39,639 bases of DNA from JBOFSR01 sp051651645. Its GTDB lineage: Bacteria; Spirochaetota; Spirochaetia; Treponematales; Treponemataceae. Shown here in pieces: positions 35,810 to 39,639 of this stretch (positions are counted from its first letter, which is position 1; each line of letters begins with the position of its first letter). The position numbers were made by a program, and so were the translations under genes. The stretch lies in assembly GCA_051651645.1 (NCBI GenBank), contig JBOFSR010000147.1:1-39639 (forward strand). The letters are read 5' to 3'. A model generated the notes under the pieces. The model searched no databases. It saw nothing but the letters and a program-made list of their open reading frames with translations, and was not told the origin of the DNA.

Positions 35810-36508
35810 TTAAAAAATTGTTGTGCCAAAAAACGGCTCATCATTGAGAATTTTTTCTATATTATGAATATTATTTCCGCCTGCACAAACAACAGTAAGT
35901 TTTGCTTTTTCGGCAAATTGACTTGCAATGGGATCAAAGGGAACATTTTTTCCTGGCGTCCACTCATTGCCAACCATTTTTCTAAAATCTGCCCATGAGA
36001 TTTTTTCAAGCGGTTTTGCCTCAGCATTTTTTTTAGGATCATCAGTATAAACTTGTTCAATGTTTGACAAATTGATTACCGTTTTTGCACCAAATCTATC
36101 AGCAAGCAAAACAGCATCATTGTCGGTAGAAAATCCAGGTTTCCAGCCTGCCGCAACTAAAATTTGTCCAGAAAAAACATCAACCTGCGTTGGATCGTAC
36201 ACAACATCTTGCTGGCATAAATCGCCAAAAACGGCTTTGAGCAATTGTGCATTTAAGCGAGTTGCCATAATCCCAATCCAGTCAGCTTGATGATACGCAT
36301 CAGGCTTATCAGTGGTATGCTCGCCAACCTCATTATACGCTTGCTGATACATGCGAGCAGGACCGCCGCCGCCAACAACTAAAATCAACTTTCGATGCCC
36401 ATCTTCTGTAAGCCATTTTTTTACCAAACTTGTAAATTGTTTTAAAAAATCTATATCAGGCGTAGTTGGAGCAACAATTGAACCACCAACAGAAAGTACT
36501 TTTATCAT
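35810..36508 (-). CDS. pyrH: Uridylate (UMP) kinase, archaeal-type
   Basis: Phosphorylates UMP to UDP. 232 residues of the amino acid kinase fold: SVGGSIV at the phosphate-binding N-terminus, VVGGGGPARMYQQ, STDNDAVLLADRFGAKTVINL for the nucleotide site. The short insertions and GG-G-A pattern are those of the archaeal UMP kinase group rather than E. coli PyrH. Shine-Dalgarno GAGG. It lies within the sigma-headed cluster, 32 nt after the TIG/transglutaminase-like gene. Confidence 0.87.
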   Translation of the reverse strand: MIKVLSVGGSIVAPTTPDIDFLKQFTSLVKKWLTEDGHRKLILVVGGGGPARMYQQAYNEVGEHTTDKPDAYHQADWIGIMATRLNAQLLKAVFGDLCQQDVVYDPTQVDVFSGQILVAAGWKPGFSTDNDAVLLADRFGAKTVINLSNIEQVYTDDPKKNAEAKPLEKISWADFRKMVGNEWTPGKNVPFDPIASQFAEKAKLTVVCAGGNNIHNIEKILNDEPFFGTTIF

Positions 36509-36540
36509 AGTTTTACCTCATAATTATAAAATATTTTAAA

Positions 36541-38229
36541 TTAATAAATTCCTACAACACGTGGATTTGCCCAAAACGACGTGTAATTTAAGCTTTTTGT
36601 ATTACTTTCTTCCCAAATCGTTTGTAAGGCAAAAGTCTTTGGTTTGTATACCGTATTACTTTTAGTAAGCATTTGTCGCACATTATTTATATCATATGAA
36701 AAAATAATATGTTGTGCATCAAGGTTTCCAAAATAGTAATCTCGTGCAGAAACTGACTTTGTATGAAAAGCATCATAATCCATTCCTGCACCTAATGCAA
36801 TATCTACAGGCACCCAACCAAAATTTTCTATATAGAACGATGTCCACCAATGATTTTGCGAAACAAGTGATTTATTAATTAAAATCCCGCTCAATGGAAT
36901 GCTCGGAATACCCGCTGATCGTAAAAGGCTTGTGTAAAAAATTGCAAAATCATACGCATCCCCCGATTTTGTAGTCGCCAAATCAAGAGGAAAAGAGCTG
37001 ATGTCCCGTTGCTCAGCTAAAAGCTTAAAATTATCAATCATATAATCATACAAAAGCTTTGCCTGTATATAGGGATTTTTTTCTGTTTGAATAATTTCTT
37101 GCACAAGTGTTGTAATTGTTGGATGCGTGCTAAAAATGACATCATTTTCAGCGGTGTACTGCGAGTAAAGTAGCCGAGAATTATCGGTATACGGCTTAAC
37201 TGCATCAGCATATATCTTTGTTTCTATTCCATTCGTTGTGACAAGATAGGTAATGCTCGTATTAATTTTTTTATCGTTAATCTTTCCTGGTTCGTGCTGG
37301 TAAACAACCGTTTCAGATAAATTGCTATTAAGAGGGGACGGCATCGTATCAGAGATTTCAACAGCTTTTTGATTATCCGTAATTATTGGACGCGGCACTC
37401 GTAAAACTAAAATAGAATCCTTGTCTGCTGAAATATTAGTAATCTCTGTTGATAACTCCACAACATACGTTTTTTTATCAAAATATTTTTTTGTAGCAGC
37501 AGAATGATTTATAACCTCAAGCATCGCATTATTGCTCACACCTTTTTCTGTTTGGATAAAAACAGGGCCAGAGCTTGCTCCATTGGGAACGCGAACAAGA
37601 ATTTGAGTATCACTCCAAAGCTCATAATCAAAATCCGCATCCTGAGCAGGAACAGAATCGGCAGCACTAATCGATCGCGGATTTTTTTCGGTCGCCCATG
37701 AAAAATAAACTTTTGACGATCCGCGCGTATGGCCAAAATTAATTCCTTCAAGCGTGATAAGAGAGCCAATGTATGCACTCTTTTGTACAATATTTTGAAT
37801 AAAGGGAAGCGACGTCTGGACATCAGAGCGCACAATGACAGGAAGAGCCGCTTGATTAGTAAAAATCTTTGGATTACTTTTGCCGTACTTGGTAAAAACA
37901 TAAACAAGTCCGTCTTGAATATTAATCGGTAACACCACAATTATTTGATTTTCAGTCCATGAAAGATAGGATTGTTCTGTTAAACGTAAGCCACCAATTT
38001 CAATGTAGCTGTCATTTTTTTTATCAGAAAAAAATCGACCTGTAATAATGAGGGCTTCCCCTGGTAAGGCTGACTGAGGTGAAATAGAAGAAATAACAGG
38101 AATTTTAGTCGAGTGTGATGAAAAAAAGATTATTAAAAAAAAAATTAATCCAAAAAAAATACAAGTTAGAGATAGACGTACAAAAAAATATTGGCGAAAT
38201 AAATACCAAAATTTTTGAGAAAGCTTCAT
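36541..38229 (-). CDS. Membrane protein with two IPT/TIG domains and a transglutaminase-like domain lacking the catalytic Cys
   Basis: 562 residues. Membrane helix ~14-36, then TIG1 (~44-130: SPQSALPGEALIITGRFF), TIG2 (~137-235: KSAYIGSLITLEGINFG), a linking region, and a transglutaminase-like domain (~380-500). The signature G-x-C-x-D-F-A is SGDAYDFA here, so the nucleophile is Ala 425 (GCG), while H460 (NHWW) and D476 (VPVDI) are kept. It is therefore likely a binding or scaffold domain rather than an enzyme. The start overlaps the anti-sigma stop by ATGA, so the two are coupled. Probably faces the periplasm. Confidence 0.82.
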   Translation of the reverse strand: MKLSQKFWYLFRQYFFVRLSLTCIFFGLIFFLIIFFSSHSTKIPVISSISPQSALPGEALIITGRFFSDKKNDSYIEIGGLRLTEQSYLSWTENQIIVVLPINIQDGLVYVFTKYGKSNPKIFTNQAALPVIVRSDVQTSLPFIQNIVQKSAYIGSLITLEGINFGHTRGSSKVYFSWATEKNPRSISAADSVPAQDADFDYELWSDTQILVRVPNGASSGPVFIQTEKGVSNNAMLEVINHSAATKKYFDKKTYVVELSTEITNISADKDSILVLRVPRPIITDNQKAVEISDTMPSPLNSNLSETVVYQHEPGKINDKKINTSITYLVTTNGIETKIYADAVKPYTDNSRLLYSQYTAENDVIFSTHPTITTLVQEIIQTEKNPYIQAKLLYDYMIDNFKLLAEQRDISSFPLDLATTKSGDAYDFAIFYTSLLRSAGIPSIPLSGILINKSLVSQNHWWTSFYIENFGWVPVDIALGAGMDYDAFHTKSVSARDYYFGNLDAQHIIFSYDINNVRQMLTKSNTVYKPKTFALQTIWEESNTKSLNYTSFWANPRVVGIY

Positions 38230-38897
38230 TTATAAGCTCCAAAAATAATATTGTATTTATCATACGCATTAATCATCATATTAGTTGCTTTTGGAATTTT
38301 TATTGATAAATTTGCATTATCTGTATAAAAATTAGGGGCAAAGATATTAACAGGCTCTAAAATCGTATTAAAACAATTATCAAGATTATAACTATCTATG
38401 AAGTCTTGAAGCTTGGTTTTTTTGACTATGAAGGAGTTATCCTCATCAAAAATAATGCCCACATGCTTGATTAAATCAATTTTTTGCAAGCCAAACGAAT
38501 CACGTGTAGGTATCTTAGCAACAACAAATTCAAAATTTTTCTTGGTTGCAAGCTTTGGTATTGTAAAAAAAGGAATTGTGATAGCAAAAATAAATACGGC
38601 TGCGGCTATAATTCGTGCAAAGGTTGAGCTACATTTTCTCTCATAAAAGGCCAAGCTGTTTTTTCTAAATCGTAAGTGATTTTGTAGCTTTTCAAAAGAA
38701 TCCTCTGATTCTTGCGGCGAAAAAGTAATCTCTTGGGAATTATTTGCAAAAATCGTTTTGAGCTCTGTTAGCTTATGTATTGCATTTGAACAACTTTCGC
38801 ACTCCTTAGAATGCTCTGCAATTTGAGTGTTCCACAGAGCGGAAACCTCGCCATCAACATACGCAGACAATAATTCTTTATTAGGACATGTAGACAT
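38226..38897 (-). CDS. Zinc-binding anti-sigma factor (membrane-anchored)
   Basis: 223 residues. The N-terminal ZAS-type domain has CPNKELLSAYVDGEVS and H29-x3-C33-x2-C36, with C4 a possible extra ligand. One helix (FARIIAAAVFIFAITIPFF, ~residues 85-105) would anchor it; the rest faces the periplasm. It should hold the ECF sigma encoded by the overlapping upstream gene (17-nt overlap) until an envelope signal frees it. Shine-Dalgarno AGGAG. Confidence 0.88.
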   Translation of the reverse strand: MSTCPNKELLSAYVDGEVSALWNTQIAEHSKECESCSNAIHKLTELKTIFANNSQEITFSPQESEDSFEKLQNHLRFRKNSLAFYERKCSSTFARIIAAAVFIFAITIPFFTIPKLATKKNFEFVVAKIPTRDSFGLQKIDLIKHVGIIFDEDNSFIVKKTKLQDFIDSYNLDNCFNTILEPVNIFAPNFYTDNANLSIKIPKATNMMINAYDKYNIIFGAYK

Positions 38898-39444
38898 CTT
38901 CTTCTCCTATAAACTTCAAAAGCCGTTGTCGAGCGCGATAAATCCGCACCTTTGCATTGTTTTCAGTAATTCCCAAAACCTTACCCATTTCTTTATAAGT
39001 CAACTTGCTATATTCTTTTAAAATTAATGCTACTCTAAACCTTTCTGGCAGTCGTTCAATCATTTTCTGAATATGCTTTTTTGACTCATCTTTCAAAAAT
39101 ACAACTTCACCCGAATCAGTTTTCTGAGAATCTTCACGGAATACTTTTTCAAACGCTTTCTGCTCACGGAATTTACGTTTTGTATAATTCAAGGACGCAT
39201 TTTTTACCACACGTATCAACCAATATTTAGCGTCATCAAATGAAGGGAAAACCCCATTTTTTTCATGCATTTTGATCAATGACTCATGAGCCAAATCTTG
39301 TGCAACTTCTTTATCCTCAACAATGCGATACGATATCTTAAAAAGCATCTCCATTGTTAAGTTATACAGTTTTTTAAAATCATCAGGATTACTTGCATAA
39401 ATTTTTTTACCAGCCTGTAAATTTAAAAACAACAAAGCCCCCAT
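38881..39444 (-). CDS. rpoE: ECF (RpoE-type) RNA polymerase sigma factor
   Basis: 187 residues. Sigma region 2 at ~20-95 (YRIVEDKEVAQDLAHESLIK) and region 4 at ~130-180 with the helix-turn-helix around YKEMGKVLGITENNAKVR. No region 1 or 3, as expected of ECF factors. The next genes encode its anti-sigma factor and envelope proteins, so the regulon probably responds to envelope stress. The ATG has no strong Shine-Dalgarno. An AT-only inverted repeat lies upstream. Confidence 0.92.
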   Translation of the reverse strand: MGALLFLNLQAGKKIYASNPDDFKKLYNLTMEMLFKISYRIVEDKEVAQDLAHESLIKMHEKNGVFPSFDDAKYWLIRVVKNASLNYTKRKFREQKAFEKVFREDSQKTDSGEVVFLKDESKKHIQKMIERLPERFRVALILKEYSKLTYKEMGKVLGITENNAKVRIYRARQRLLKFIGEEDVYMS

Positions 39445-39460
39445 TATGTTACATTTTTGT

Positions 39461-39501
39461 TATAATTATTTTTAATTTTTTACAAACTAAAAATAATTAT
39501 A
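39461..39501. repeat. 14-bp perfect inverted repeat upstream of the ECF sigma gene
   Basis: TATAATTATTTTTA (39461-39474) and TAAAAATAATTATA (39488-39501) with a 13-nt loop. It lies 17-57 nt before the sigma start codon. Each arm carries TATAAT when read inward. Confidence 0.7.
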
Positions 39502-39563
39502 TTGATATTCACATTCTTTAACTGTATCATAAAATTTTCTATTTTACAACAAAAATCAATTGG

Positions 39564-39639
39564 TTAATTTACTGTTCGAGAACGTGCAAGGGTATCAAGA
39601 AATTTTCCCATCAAAGTAAAGGCTTCTTCATTAAGGCTT
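39564..39639 (-). CDS. 3' end of an unidentified gene (runs off the right edge)
   Basis: The last 24 residues are readable before the TAA (SLNEEAFTLMGKFLDTLA, then RSRTVN). Too little to identify. It ends 119 nt before the sigma gene, so that gene probably has its own promoter. Confidence 0.5.
   Translation of the reverse strand, partial: SLNEEAFTLMGKFLDTLARSRTVN

Noticed and set aside
1..39639. CRISPR arrays, transposases or phage genes
   Set aside because: No regularly spaced repeats, transposase-like frames or phage structural genes were seen on either strand.

Overview
The window is AT-rich, gene-dense chromosomal DNA that looks like a spirochaete close to Treponema. This is an inference from the mix of genes: loose FxxC/FSC lipoprotein signals, an archaeal-type UMP kinase, an ECF sigma/anti-sigma pair heading a string of lineage-specific exported proteins, a long-type phosphofructokinase, and many minus-strand genes next to dnaA. 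No search could be run, so genus is not certain.

Layout. 1-4154: the 5' part of dnaA running off the left edge, an OmpA-domain exported protein, a PlsC-like acyltransferase and a PD-(D/E)XK nuclease, all on minus. 4341-8021 (plus): AraD-like epimerase, a small coiled-coil protein and a JAMM-DinG helicase fusion broken by an in-frame TAG before its last helicase motifs. 8047-10859 (minus): dut-lptF-lptG operon. 10986-14059 (plus): HrpA-like DEAH helicase and dCMP deaminase. 14117-20508 (minus): proS with an exported protein, a three-gene operon (exported protein, DUF192 lipoprotein, folD), a ferritin-like/VIT1 iron protein and a YigZ protein. 20832-26204 (plus): a trypanosome/plant-style phosphofructokinase, then a 1273-residue single-chain restriction-modification enzyme sitting just before tRNA-Leu(GAG). 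26524-29874 (minus): a glutamate synthase split into three genes (GXGXG, FMN/Fe-S, glutaminase) behind a structured leader RNA. tRNA-Thr(CGU) is divergent from it. 30300-39444 (minus): HtrA, then ten tightly packed genes headed by an ECF sigma factor and its zinc anti-sigma factor, with a TIG/pseudo-transglutaminase membrane protein, UMP kinase, lipoproteins, small membrane proteins, a MutT hydrolase and an aldose epimerase. The last bases hold the 3' end of one more minus gene.

The observations most worth a second look are: (1) four genes without a usable Shine-Dalgarno (dnaA, hrpA-like, proS, and the first gene of the DUF192-folD operon) each have a promoter with exactly 17 nt between -35 and -10 and exactly 6 nt between -10 and the ATG, which predicts leaderless mRNAs; (2) the JAMM-DinG fusion cut by an amber codon; (3) a riboswitch-like leader before the split glutamate synthase, with a 12-bp closing helix followed by six U; (4) a transglutaminase-like domain whose catalytic Cys is Ala; and (5) long perfect inverted repeats upstream of htrA, the ECF sigma gene and tRNA-Leu.
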